Shown: positions 1 through 7,928 of the stretch, piece after piece
Numbering within the stretch: the stretch's first letter is position 1
Layout of the letters: each line of letters starts with the position of its first letter
Assembly: GCA_030151005.1 (NCBI GenBank)
Contig: JASLES010000114.1
Location: forward strand, 1 to 50,186
DNA length: 50,186 nt
Origin: Silvimonas sp.
GTDB taxonomy: Bacteria; Pseudomonadota; Gammaproteobacteria; Burkholderiales; Chitinibacteraceae
Direction: 5' to 3'
Made by a program: the position numbers and the translations under genes
Notes under the pieces: generated by a model
What the model was told of the DNA's origin: nothing
Seen by the model: only the letters and a program-made list of their open reading frames with translations
Databases searched by the model: none

Positions 1-131
1 TGCGCCAGCGCGCTGTTCCATGCCACAAGCTGCGGTGTCGCCAAAGGTGTGGGCGGTACGTGCGCAAAAAAGCGCGACGGCAGGGTGGCAAAGCGGGGCG
101 AAAGGGGCGACTCGGCAAACGCGTAGGGCAC
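1..131 (-). CDS. selO: SelO/YdiU-family protein adenylyltransferase, N-terminal fragment (cut by window edge)
   Basis: Reading leftward from a GTG at 131, the frame is open to base 1 and encodes 43 residues. They include the stretch RFATLPSRFF followed by PPTPLATPQLVAWN, which resembles the conserved SelO N-terminus (an RFxxLPxxFY-like start, then PTPLxxPxLV). SelO is a pseudokinase-fold enzyme that transfers AMP from ATP to protein Ser/Thr/Tyr residues. I prefer the GTG at 131 because AGGA lies 7 bases upstream on the minus strand. The same frame stays open back to a TTG at 176, with an in-frame stop at 188-186. The catalytic core lies outside the window, so the call rests on about 30 residues. 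The gene is transcribed divergently from ybaK. Confidence 0.68.
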   Translation of the reverse strand, partial: MPYAFAESPLSPRFATLPSRFFAHVPPTPLATPQLVAWNSALA

Positions 132-155
132 GGATTGATCCTGACCGGTGAAGTG

Positions 156-192
156 TTGAATAGTTGAGTTATTCAATCGGGTATTCTACCCG
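156..192. promoter_or_regulatory. Two abutting perfect dyads in the selO/ybaK divergent control region
   Basis: Dyad 1 is TTGAATA (156-162), a 7-base spacer, then TATTCAA (170-176). Dyad 2 is CGGGTA (178-183), TTC, then TACCCG (187-192). Both are perfect, and only one base separates them. On the minus strand dyad 2 contains TAGAAT (187-182), a 5/6 match to a -10 box, which would place dyad 1 near the transcription start of selO. I saw no good -35. An operator for a dimeric repressor, or a hairpin in the selO 5' leader, are both possible. No regulator family is recognised. Confidence 0.4.
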
Positions 193-313
193 AAATGGCC
201 AGGAAAATCCGGATGAGGCCAGATGATCCGCAGCAGGAGGCTGCCGTAGCCGGTGCTGACAGGGTAAACTCGCGGGCTGGCAAGCCGGTCAATTGGCAAG
301 AAGTGAGAACAGG

Positions 314-808
314 ATGAGTGAAAAAGTCCCCGTCACTGCGGCGATCCGCACCCTGCGGCAACACAAGGCTGTATATACCGAACACCTGTACGAGTACGAA
401 GAAAAAGGTGGCACGGCGGTGTCTGCGCGTGAACTGGGGGTGCCGGAGCACGCCGTGATCAAAACACTGATCATGGAAGACGAAGACAAGCAGCCGTTGA
501 TCATGCTCATGCATGGCGATTGCGAAGTCTCGACCAAGAATCTGGCCCGGCTATTGCACAAGAAAACCATCCGGCCCTGTGCGCCAGAGATTGCCAACAA
601 GCATTCTGGTTACATGGTGGGTGGCACGTCGCCCTTTGGCACGCGCAAGGCCATGCCGGTGTATATGGAGAGATCCATCACGGCGTTGGCGCAAATCTAT
701 ATCAATGGCGGCAAACGCGGGTTTCTGGTGGCCATTGCACCAGCCACGGTAGAGGCCATCCTCAAACCGACCCTGGTTGATGTGGCCATTGGCCACGATG
801 ACGCCTGA
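314..808 (+). CDS. ybaK: Cys-tRNA(Pro)/Cys-tRNA(Cys) deacylase YbaK
   Basis: This is a trans-editing hydrolase of the YbaK/ProX/INS superfamily, which removes cysteine mischarged on tRNA(Pro) by prolyl-tRNA synthetase. The 164-residue product is close to the E. coli protein (about 159). Lys50 in HAVIKTLI aligns with the essential YbaK lysine. The GGTSPFGTRKAMP segment is the characteristic glycine-rich loop. A TTG at 293 is in frame, but the ATG at 314 follows a GTGAGAACAGG purine-rich stretch and gives the family-typical N-terminus. The gene is first in a rightward pair with the cobalamin adenosyltransferase (27-base gap) and is divergent from selO. Confidence 0.93.
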   Translation: MSEKVPVTAAIRTLRQHKAVYTEHLYEYEEKGGTAVSARELGVPEHAVIKTLIMEDEDKQPLIMLMHGDCEVSTKNLARLLHKKTIRPCAPEIANKHSGYMVGGTSPFGTRKAMPVYMERSITALAQIYINGGKRGFLVAIAPATVEAILKPTLVDVAIGHDDA

Positions 809-835
809 CCATATCGAACACACGGAGCAACACTG

Positions 836-1390
836 ATGGGCAACCGCTTGAGCAAAATCACCACGCGTACGGGAGATGACGGCACGACCGGTCTGGGCGA
901 CGGCTCACGCGTGAGCAAGGATGATCTGCGCATTCACGCGCTGGGCGAGGTCGATGAACTGAACTCGCAACTGGGCGTGTTGCTGTGTGAAACCCTGCCA
1001 GAGGCGGTCCGTGATTGCCTGATCCGGGTGCAGCATGATTTGTTCGATCTGGGCGGCGAGTTGTGTATCCCCGGGCACACCGCCATGACCCAGGCGCAGT
1101 TGTTGCGTCTTGATGAGGCGCTGGCAGACTTCAACGCCGAACTGCCGCCGCTCAAAGAATTCATTCTGCCTGGTGGTACCCGTGCGGCCGCTTTGTTGCA
1201 TGTGGGCCGCTGTGTTGCACGCCGGGCAGAGCGCAGCCTGATTGCGCTGCGCCGGGAACAAACAGTCGCCGACGCCGCAGTGCAGTACCTTAACCGGCTT
1301 TCGGACCTGCTGTTTGTGCTGGCGCGCGTAGCCAACCGGGCGCAGGGCGAGGGTGACGTGTTGTGGCAGCCTGGCCTGAATGCCCATTGA
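836..1390 (+). CDS. Corrinoid (cob(I)alamin) adenosyltransferase, PduO/MMAB type
   Basis: The enzyme transfers the 5'-deoxyadenosyl group of ATP to cob(I)alamin to make adenosylcobalamin. The 184-residue product carries the ATP-binding motif TRTGDDGTTGL at residues 10-20. It also has the family's C-terminal helices with RRAERS and YLNRLSDLLFVLAR, which hold the Arg and Asp residues used for substrate binding. The length matches single-domain PduO-type enzymes, and it is unrelated in sequence to CobA/BtuR. GGAG lies about 10 bases before the ATG. No other cobalamin gene is nearby, so its role is most simply cofactor salvage. It may be co-transcribed with ybaK. Confidence 0.93.
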   Translation: MGNRLSKITTRTGDDGTTGLGDGSRVSKDDLRIHALGEVDELNSQLGVLLCETLPEAVRDCLIRVQHDLFDLGGELCIPGHTAMTQAQLLRLDEALADFNAELPPLKEFILPGGTRAAALLHVGRCVARRAERSLIALRREQTVADAAVQYLNRLSDLLFVLARVANRAQGEGDVLWQPGLNAH

Positions 1391-1455
1391 TCCAGCCTTG
1401 AGCCGGGCCATTGCATTTTCAATCCAATCCATCTTCTGTTATTGCCAATACATGA

Positions 1456-3210
1456 ATGCGTAGCCTGAATCTATCTTCTTCCTCCCGTGCAAGTAGCGAA
1501 CTACCACACCGCCTGCCCGCCATTTCCGGCTGGTTGTTGTTGATCCTGTTGCTGGTCTGGCTATTGCCCGGGCTAGTTGGCCATGAGCCGTGGAAGCCAG
1601 ACGAGGCTTATACCTTCGGGTTGGTCGAGCACGTTGCCAGAACCGGTGACTGGGTGGTGCCCACGCTGGCTGGTGAGCCCTTCATGGAAAAGCCGCCGAT
1701 TTTCTTTATCAGTGCGGCCTGGTTTTTACATGCGTTTGGCGACATCTTGTCGCCGCCCGATGCCGCGCGCCTTACCGCGGGTTTCTGGTTACTGCTGACC
1801 ATGTTGGGTTCCGCACTGGCGGCGCGCCGTATCTATGGCAATGGCGCTGGCCGTTGGGCAGTGTTGTTACTGCTGGGGTGTCTTGGTTTGCCCCTGCGCG
1901 GCCACCAATTGGTGACCGATCTCGCCCTGTTTGCCGGGGTAGCCTGGGGGATATGCGGGATGACCTGGGCACCGGTGCGACCGGTAGCGGGTGGCCTTGC
2001 GCTCGGGCTGGGTGGGGCGGTGGCTTTTCTGGCCAAGGGTTTGCTCGGGCCTGGCTGCCTGGGGCTAACCGCCATGCTGTTGCCCCTGTTGGCGCCGGGT
2101 TATCGCAACGCGCGCTATGGCGTGGCGTTTGTGATCGCTCTGGTCGTGGGTTTGCCGTTACCGGCACTGTGGATGAGCCAACTTTATGCCCGTGACCCGG
2201 CGCTGTTTGGTCTGTGGCTGGCGACCAACAACTTTGGCCGCTTCAATGGCACAGCGCATCTTGGGCCGACGGCGACCCGGTTCTTCTATCTGAAAACTCT
2301 GCCGTGGTATGCCTTTCCCGCATTGCCACTGGCGCTCTGGGGCTTTTGGCGCGCCTGGCGTGGCAGGGTTCAGTTGTCGGCTGCCATCGCACCAGCCTTG
2401 CTGTTTTTTATCATCAATTTGTCGGTCTTGATCCTGGCTTCTGACGCCCGCGAACTCTACGCCATGCCCTTACTGGCACCGCTGGTCTTGCTCGGGCTGG
2501 CCGGCTTGACCATGCATCGGGAACAGTCTCGTGGCTGGAGCGCCGTTTCCGTACTGGTGGCGTTGCTGGCTGTGGTGTTGCTGGTGGCAGGCGTAGTCTG
2601 TGGTTATGCCTTGGCGACAGGGACCCCGCCCGCTGTAGAGGCCTTGCTGACCCGTCGCACTTTTGCCGGCTGGACGCCTGCCTGGCACCCAGCGGCATGG
2701 GTGGCTTGTGTCATGGTCGTCGTGGTGGTGATGTTGTTGTGGCGGCGCGTCGAGCGTAATTCGCCAGCCGGGTTTGTCTGGCGCTGGACTTTGCTGATCA
2801 CGCTGACCTGGGGAACGATTGCCACCTTGTGGCTGCCAGCTCTGGATTTCGGCATGCGGTATCGCGAGGTATTTGTTGCGCTCAAGCCGGCACTGGATAA
2901 ACCCGTGGCACAGAACGCATGTGTGGCGAGTGTGTGGTTGGGTGAACCGCAACGTGCGTTGCTGGATTACTACGATGGCATGCGTACACAGCGCCTGGAA
3001 ACCATGCCGGACGCCTGGTCTTGTCAGTGGCTGCTGGTGCAAAGCCGCTCCGGTCAGCTACCCGCCATGGTGAACGGTGTTGAGCCCGTTGCAGTGACCA
3101 GCCGGCCGGGTGACAACACTGAGCGTTATATGCTGTATCACTTTGATCAGCCGGTTCGTCAGCTGTGGCCGGCATCTGATCCCTTGCCAGGCAGGAATCA
3201 GGCAAAGTAG
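1456..3210 (+). CDS. ArnT-like (GT83/PMT-family) polytopic glycosyltransferase
   Basis: This 584-residue inner-membrane protein has about a dozen hydrophobic segments. It has a first-periplasmic-loop signature, EPWKPDEAYTFGLVEHVA followed by GDWVVPTLAGEPFMEKPP, the acidic DE motif typical of GT-C enzymes related to ArnT. Such enzymes transfer a sugar from an undecaprenyl-phosphate carrier to lipid A, LPS or a protein. It differs clearly from the true ArnT at 7925-9568 and stands alone on the opposite strand, so its donor and acceptor cannot be named. The C-terminal ~130 residues are soluble, as in ArnT. No good Shine-Dalgarno precedes the ATG. Transcription ends at the palindrome at 3221-3260. 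Confidence 0.82.
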   Translation: MRSLNLSSSSRASSELPHRLPAISGWLLLILLLVWLLPGLVGHEPWKPDEAYTFGLVEHVARTGDWVVPTLAGEPFMEKPPIFFISAAWFLHAFGDILSPPDAARLTAGFWLLLTMLGSALAARRIYGNGAGRWAVLLLLGCLGLPLRGHQLVTDLALFAGVAWGICGMTWAPVRPVAGGLALGLGGAVAFLAKGLLGPGCLGLTAMLLPLLAPGYRNARYGVAFVIALVVGLPLPALWMSQLYARDPALFGLWLATNNFGRFNGTAHLGPTATRFFYLKTLPWYAFPALPLALWGFWRAWRGRVQLSAAIAPALLFFIINLSVLILASDARELYAMPLLAPLVLLGLAGLTMHREQSRGWSAVSVLVALLAVVLLVAGVVCGYALATGTPPAVEALLTRRTFAGWTPAWHPAAWVACVMVVVVVMLLWRRVERNSPAGFVWRWTLLITLTWGTIATLWLPALDFGMRYREVFVALKPALDKPVAQNACVASVWLGEPQRALLDYYDGMRTQRLETMPDAWSCQWLLVQSRSGQLPAMVNGVEPVAVTSRPGDNTERYMLYHFDQPVRQLWPASDPLPGRNQAK

Positions 3211-3220
3211 ACGGATACCA

Positions 3221-3260
3221 GCAATAAAAAACGGGAGGCATGCCTCCCGTTTTTTATTGC
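3221..3260. terminator. Bidirectional terminator: perfect 40-bp palindrome
   Basis: Bases 3221-3240 are exactly the reverse complement of 3241-3260. The core is ACGGGAGGCATGCCTCCCGT, flanked by A and T runs on both sides. It lies between the convergent ends of the GT83 gene (stop at 3210) and the arn operon (stop at 3307), so it can serve as a Rho-independent terminator for both strands. Confidence 0.9.
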
Positions 3261-3306
3261 GCCACGCAGCAAGGTTGCCGGTGGCGCGCCACCGGCAGAC
3301 AGATGC

Positions 3307-4350
3307 TTAGTCCACCAGTTCGCGGGCTGCGCCCACCTGGTCCTTGTACGCATCAAAAATACCCTTGAGTGCATCGGCCATGCTGGTGGTCGGTGCCCAG
3401 TTCAGATCGGTTTTGGTGTTGTCGATCTTGGGGACGCGGTTTTGCACGTCCTGGTAACCCTTGCCGTAGTACTCGCCGGAAGTGGTTTCCACCACTTGCA
3501 CCTTGGCCACGCCGTCGGCGTATTCCGGGTACTTTTTCGCCAGTTCGATCATCATCGAAGCCAGATCACGGATGGAGTAATTGTTGACCGGGTTGCCGAT
3601 GTTGTAGATCTGGCCCGACGCCTTGCCATCCTTGTTTTCGATGATCTTCATCAGCGCATCAATGCCGTCATCAATGTACGTGAAGGCACGCTTTTGATGG
3701 CCGCCATCGACCAGCTTGATGGTTTCGCCACGGGCAATGTGACCCAGGAACTGGGTGATCACGCGGCTGGAGCCTTCCTTCGGGGTATGGATGTTGTCCA
3801 GACCCGCACCAATCCAGTTGAACGGACGGAACAGCGTGTAGTTCAGACCTTGTTCCATGCCGTAGGCGTGGATCACGCGGTCCATCAGCTGCTTGGAGCA
3901 AGAGTAGATCCAGCGCGGCTTGTTGATCGGGCCGCAGATCAGTTCGGAGTTTTCCGGGTCGAATTCGTCGTCATGACACATGCCATAGACTTCGGAGGTG
4001 GACGGGAAGACCAGATGCTTCTTGTATTGCAGCGCCTGGCGCACGATCGGCAGGTTGGCTTCAAAGTCCAGCTCAAACACGCGCAGCGGGTTGTTCACGT
4101 AGGTGGACGGAGTCGCAATGGCCACCAGCGGCAGCACCACATCACACTTCTTCACGTGGTACTCAATCCATTCCTTGTTGATGGTGATGTCACCTTCAAA
4201 GAAGTGGAAGCGCTTGTGATCCAGGAATTCACTGATCTTGTCAGTGAACATATCCATACCGAACACTTCCCAGTCGGTAGTTTCCAGAATGCGCTTGGTC
4301 AGGTGGTGGCCGATAAAACCGTTCACGCCCAGAATCAGCACTTTTTTCAT
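3307..4350 (-). CDS. arnA: UDP-glucuronate decarboxylase/dehydrogenase, stand-alone ArnA C-terminal domain
   Basis: This is an extended short-chain dehydrogenase/reductase of 347 residues, corresponding to the C-terminal half of E. coli ArnA. It oxidatively decarboxylates UDP-glucuronic acid to UDP-4-keto-pentose for L-Ara4N synthesis. A Rossmann motif GVNGFIG spans residues 8-14, the catalytic STSE is at 117-120 and YSCSK at 149-153. Arg305 in QNRVPK matches the ArnA arginine needed for decarboxylation. It is the last gene of the arn operon, 86 bases after the formyltransferase. In Enterobacteria both activities are on one polypeptide; here they are separate proteins. Confidence 0.93.
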   Translation of the reverse strand: MKKVLILGVNGFIGHHLTKRILETTDWEVFGMDMFTDKISEFLDHKRFHFFEGDITINKEWIEYHVKKCDVVLPLVAIATPSTYVNNPLRVFELDFEANLPIVRQALQYKKHLVFPSTSEVYGMCHDDEFDPENSELICGPINKPRWIYSCSKQLMDRVIHAYGMEQGLNYTLFRPFNWIGAGLDNIHTPKEGSSRVITQFLGHIARGETIKLVDGGHQKRAFTYIDDGIDALMKIIENKDGKASGQIYNIGNPVNNYSIRDLASMMIELAKKYPEYADGVAKVQVVETTSGEYYGKGYQDVQNRVPKIDNTKTDLNWAPTTSMADALKGIFDAYKDQVGAARELVD

Positions 4351-4436
4351 CTTCTTTGTCCTTCTCAGGTGAAACCAGCAAATTAATCAATCAATTGAAA
4401 ATCAGGGTCGACAAGTCAGAGCGTCGACCGTTCGCT

Positions 4437-5354
4437 TCAAACCAGCGGCAAGATCCCGCCAGCAAAGCTGGTCAGGGTGTCTGCCGTGAGGGTCTGGCCG
4501 GCGAGTTCGGCGTCAAATATGCGCAGCACACTACCATCGGCACTACGTGCAAACAGTCTGCCTGCTTCACTAAACAGGGCCACCGGGCCGGGAGTGCCGC
4601 TGGCGGCAGCAACACGGGTGCGCCACAAGATCAAACGACCTTGCGGCGTGTCGGTAAACGCACCTGGGTACGGATGGGTCACGGCGCGGACCAGATTATG
4701 AACCTGCGTGGCCGACTGTTGCCAGTCTATCCGCCCGTCTTCCGCCTTGCGGCCACCAAAATAGCCGCCCTGGCTGAGGTCTTGCTGCGTGAAAACAGCC
4801 GTGCCATCCAGTAAACCTGCCAAGGCGTTATAAAGGCACTGTTCAGCCGCGACCGTCACTTTGACAAACACTTCTTCAGCCGTGTCGTCTGGCAGGATGG
4901 GCACGGCTTGCTGGGCGACCAGCGGGCCATTATCCGGTTTGACGTTCATGACATGCAACGTGGCGCCAGCTTCGGTCTCGCCCTTGATGATGGCCCAGTT
5001 TACCGGCACGCGACCGCGATACTTGGGCAAGAGCGAGCCGTGCATATTGAATGCACCGCGCTTTACGGACTCCAGCAGCGGGGCTTTGAGCATGTTGCGG
5101 TAGTAGAAACTGAACAAGAAGTCGGCATTAAGCGCGGCGACCTGTTGTTCTACTTCCGGCGTGTTGGGGTTCTCTGGCGTGATGAACGGGATGTCGTAAT
5201 CCCGGCAGACCTGTGCCACTGAACCGAACCAGATGTTCTCGTTGGGGTTGTCTTCATGCGTGACAACCAGCGCGACATCCACACCGCGCGCCAGCAGCAC
5301 CTTCAGACACCGTACGCCGACATTGTGGTAGGCAAAAACAACGGCGCGGCTCAT
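4437..5354 (-). CDS. arnA: UDP-L-Ara4N formyltransferase, stand-alone ArnA N-terminal domain
   Basis: The gene encodes a 305-residue protein equivalent to the N-terminal ArnA domain. It N-formylates UDP-4-amino-4-deoxy-L-arabinose using 10-formyl-tetrahydrofolate. The catalytic triad aligns with the E. coli residues N102, H104 and D140: Asn103 and His105 in FNMHGSLLPKYRG, and Asp141 in NVKPDNGPL. The C-terminal ~100 residues form the OB-like Formyl_trans_C domain. The start codon overlaps the arnC stop by 4 bases (ATGA), implying translational coupling. The normal full ArnA is about 660 residues, so the operon encodes it as two proteins of 305 and 347. Confidence 0.92.
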   Translation of the reverse strand: MSRAVVFAYHNVGVRCLKVLLARGVDVALVVTHEDNPNENIWFGSVAQVCRDYDIPFITPENPNTPEVEQQVAALNADFLFSFYYRNMLKAPLLESVKRGAFNMHGSLLPKYRGRVPVNWAIIKGETEAGATLHVMNVKPDNGPLVAQQAVPILPDDTAEEVFVKVTVAAEQCLYNALAGLLDGTAVFTQQDLSQGGYFGGRKAEDGRIDWQQSATQVHNLVRAVTHPYPGAFTDTPQGRLILWRTRVAAASGTPGPVALFSEAGRLFARSADGSVLRIFDAELAGQTLTADTLTSFAGGILPLV

Positions 5355-6295
5355 ACCTCGTCCTTCTTTTCCAGAATGGCGCTGATCAGGTAGCGCGGCC
5401 GCTGGCGAACTTCGTGGTAAATCCGGCCGATGTACTCACCCAGAATGCCGATGCCAAACAGTGTGATCCCGATCAGGAAGAAGGCGATGGCAAACAGCGT
5501 GAACAGACCGCCGACTTCCGGCCCGACAAAAATACGGCGGGCAATCAGCACCAGCACCAGCAGCGCGGAGAAGAAAGAAATCACCATGCCCAGCATGGAG
5601 AACGCTTGCAGCGGAACGATAGAGAACCCGGTCATCAGGTCAAAATTCAACCGGATCAGGCTGTAGAGCGAATACTTGGATTCACCTGCATGACGCTCTT
5701 CATGGCCGACAATCACTTCAGTCGGGTTTTGCGAGAACGAATATGCCAGTGCCGGAATGAACGTATGCATTTCTGCGCACTGGTTGATCAGGTCGATGAT
5801 GCGGCGATCATAGGCGCGCAGCATGCAGCCCTGATCGGTCATCTTGATCTTGGTGAGCTTCTCGCGCAGGTGATTCATGGCGCGGCTGGCGACGTGCCGC
5901 CAGACCGAGTCATTGCGTTGACGGCGGATCGAGCCCACATAGTCGTGGCCTTTATCCATTTCTGTCAGCAGGGTGCCCACGTCTTCTGGCGGATTTTGCA
6001 GATCGGCATCCATGGTCACAATGCGCAGGCCACGGGCGTTTTCAAAGCCGGCCAGAATGGCGCGATGCTGGCCAAAGTTGCCGTTAAGCAAGATCACGCG
6101 CGTCACATCCGGGCGCTTTTCGTACTGGGCCGCCAGCATGCCGGCAGAGCGATCACGACTGCCGTCGTTAACAAACAGGATTTCGTAACTTTTGCCCAGC
6201 GCGTCCAGCGCCGGGTAGAGCCGGTCGAACAAGGCTTGCAAGCCTGCTTCTTCGTTGTAAACGGGGATAACGACCGTGACTTCAGGTTGGCTCAT
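5351..6295 (-). CDS. arnC: Undecaprenyl-phosphate Ara4FN transferase ArnC
   Basis: This 314-residue GT2-family, GtrB/DPM1-like enzyme transfers 4-formamido-4-deoxy-L-arabinose from UDP to undecaprenyl phosphate at the cytoplasmic face. It has the nucleotide-sugar fold starting VTVVIPVYNEE, the metal-binding DAD at 96-98 (MDADLQNPPED) and two C-terminal transmembrane helices around residues 225-295. Length matches E. coli ArnC (about 320). It is translationally coupled to the downstream formyltransferase by a 4-base overlap. Its product needs deformylation by ArnD before ArnT acts, yet no arnD is present in the window. Confidence 0.92.
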   Translation of the reverse strand: MSQPEVTVVIPVYNEEAGLQALFDRLYPALDALGKSYEILFVNDGSRDRSAGMLAAQYEKRPDVTRVILLNGNFGQHRAILAGFENARGLRIVTMDADLQNPPEDVGTLLTEMDKGHDYVGSIRRQRNDSVWRHVASRAMNHLREKLTKIKMTDQGCMLRAYDRRIIDLINQCAEMHTFIPALAYSFSQNPTEVIVGHEERHAGESKYSLYSLIRLNFDLMTGFSIVPLQAFSMLGMVISFFSALLVLVLIARRIFVGPEVGGLFTLFAIAFFLIGITLFGIGILGEYIGRIYHEVRQRPRYLISAILEKKDEV

Positions 6296-6324
6296 AAGGG
6301 TTTGGCTATCGTTGTATGTGAAAG

Positions 6325-6345
6325 AGGCCGGGCAACGCCCGGCCT
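6325..6345 (-). other. Perfect 9-bp hairpin in the arnB-arnC gap
   Basis: AGGCCGGGC (6325-6333), loop AAC, GCCCGGCCT (6337-6345) forms a very stable stem in the only long gap (125 bases) inside the arn operon. It lacks a following U run on the minus strand, so it is a weak intrinsic terminator at best. An RNA-stability or processing element between arnB and arnC is an alternative. Confidence 0.5.
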
Positions 6346-6420
6346 GATTCCGGTTAATTGTATTGTTGTTATGTCGCAGTCACGGCGGTTTTGCACTGCC
6401 CGCCCGATATCCGCAGGGGC

Positions 6421-7548
6421 TTAGCGGTTCAGTACCGGCTTGAGCACGGTAGTCAGCGCGGCACACACGCGGTCCACATCCTCGTCTTTCATGCCCGGGA
6501 ACAATGGCAAGCTGACGGTGGCGGCACCCACGTGCTCGGCGTGCGGATACATGCCTTCTTTGTAGCCGCGTTCGCGGTACAGGGTAAACAGATGCAGGGC
6601 AGGGTAATGAATACCCACGCCAATGCCCTGGTCTTTCATGCGATCAATGAACTCACCACGGCTGATGCTCATGTTCTTCAGTGGCAGCAGCGGCTGGAAC
6701 ATGTGCCAGTTGCTGTCGTCAGATTCCGGCGGCAGCTCCAGCCCCAGGTCGCGATCAATCAGCTTGAAATAGCGTTTGGCCAGTTCGGCACGGCGCGCGT
6801 TGAATTCATCCAGACGCTTCAATTGGCCCAGACCAACTGCGGCGGAGACATCCGTGAGGTTGTACTTGCCGCCAGGCAGATCGCAATCCATGGTGCCGTC
6901 CGGGAATCGCGTTACGCCTTGCAGACGCCATTTCACGAACTCACGCACTTCTTCATCCGTATTCATGACCAAGGCGCCGCCTTCGGTAGTGGTCATGTTC
7001 TTGTTCGGATGGAAAGAGACCGAACACAAGTCGCCAAAGCTGCCGACCCGCTGGCCGCCCCAAGTGGCGCCTTGCGACTGCGCCGCATCTTCCAGAACAC
7101 GCAGATTGTACTTTTTGGCGATCGCATACAGGCGATCGCGATCGACCGGCAAGCCCGCCAGATCCACTGGCAGGATGGCCTTGGTGCGTGGCGTAATCGC
7201 GGCCTCGACCTTGTCCAGATCAATATTGCGCGTACGCGGATCAATATCGACCAGCACCGGCATGGCGCCCGCGTTGATGATGATGTTGGTTGTCGCCACC
7301 CACGTCATCGGCGTGGTGATCACCTCATCGCCAGCGCCGATCTTCATGAGTTTGAGGGCGATTTCCATGGCGCCGGTGGCCGAATTAACCACACGCACCG
7401 GCCGCCCGCCGAAATAAGCCGACAGCCCGGCTTCCAGCGCCTGTACTTTGGGGCCGCTGGTAATCCAGCCGCTGCGCAGCACGTTGGCTACGTCGGCAAT
7501 GGTTTCTTCGTCGATGGTAGGGCGGGTAAACGGCAGAAAATCAGTCAT
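6421..7548 (-). CDS. arnB: UDP-4-amino-4-deoxy-L-arabinose aminotransferase ArnB
   Basis: This PLP enzyme of the DegT/DnrJ/EryC1/StrS family makes UDP-L-Ara4N from the 4-keto sugar with glutamate as amino donor. The 375-residue product shows the PLP-phosphate loop NSATGAMEIA, Asp154 in LEDAAQSQG and the Schiff-base Lys183 in SFHPNKNMTTTEGG. Length agrees with E. coli ArnB (about 379). It lies 8 bases after the arnE-like gene. Family members also make other 4-amino sugars, but the neighbours fix the substrate with good confidence. Confidence 0.93.
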   Translation of the reverse strand: MTDFLPFTRPTIDEETIADVANVLRSGWITSGPKVQALEAGLSAYFGGRPVRVVNSATGAMEIALKLMKIGAGDEVITTPMTWVATTNIIINAGAMPVLVDIDPRTRNIDLDKVEAAITPRTKAILPVDLAGLPVDRDRLYAIAKKYNLRVLEDAAQSQGATWGGQRVGSFGDLCSVSFHPNKNMTTTEGGALVMNTDEEVREFVKWRLQGVTRFPDGTMDCDLPGGKYNLTDVSAAVGLGQLKRLDEFNARRAELAKRYFKLIDRDLGLELPPESDDSNWHMFQPLLPLKNMSISRGEFIDRMKDQGIGVGIHYPALHLFTLYRERGYKEGMYPHAEHVGAATVSLPLFPGMKDEDVDRVCAALTTVLKPVLNR

Positions 7549-7556
7549 GGATAAAC

Positions 7557-7928
7557 TTAACTCCGGGCAATCAGGTAAACGCCAACAATGATGATGCCAA
7601 TACCAGCGACGCGCTGGGTAGAGAGCGCCTCGCCAAATAACTGCCAGGCAAGGATCGCGTTGACAACATAACCAATAGACAACATCGGGTAGGCCACACT
7701 GACCTCAACCCGGGAGAGCGCCATGATCCATACCACCACGCTGATGACGTAGCAGGACAATCCCGTGATGATGTAGGGGTTGGTCGCCAGTTGCCAGCCA
7801 ATCGGCAAGGCGTTGGCAGCAGAAAACTCAAAATGGCCGATATTGCGGACACCTGCTTTCAGGGCAAGTTGTGCGCCGGCATTGAGCAGCACGCCAATCA
7901 GGATCAGTACGAATTCTAGTGCTTTCAT
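7557..7928 (-). CDS. EamA/SMR-like Und-P-Ara4N flippase subunit, ArnE/ArnF-like
   Basis: This 123-residue inner-membrane protein has four predicted helices, with segments starting FVLILIGVLLN, YIITGLSCYVI, VAYPMLSIGYVV and GIGIIIVGVYLI. It belongs to the drug/metabolite transporter superfamily and has the size of ArnE (about 111) or ArnF (about 128). In Enterobacteria an ArnE-ArnF pair flips undecaprenyl-phosphate-Ara4N across the membrane. Only one such gene is present here, so a homodimer is likely, or the partner is elsewhere. Its start overlaps the arnT stop by 4 bases. The role is assigned mainly from context. Confidence 0.82.
   Translation of the reverse strand: MKALEFVLILIGVLLNAGAQLALKAGVRNIGHFEFSAANALPIGWQLATNPYIITGLSCYVISVVVWIMALSRVEVSVAYPMLSIGYVVNAILAWQLFGEALSTQRVAGIGIIIVGVYLIARS

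Noticed and set aside
3442..4386. Plus-strand 314-codon frame opposite the arnA dehydrogenase gene
   Set aside because: Sequence is low in recognisable motifs and mirrors a gene with intact catalytic residues.
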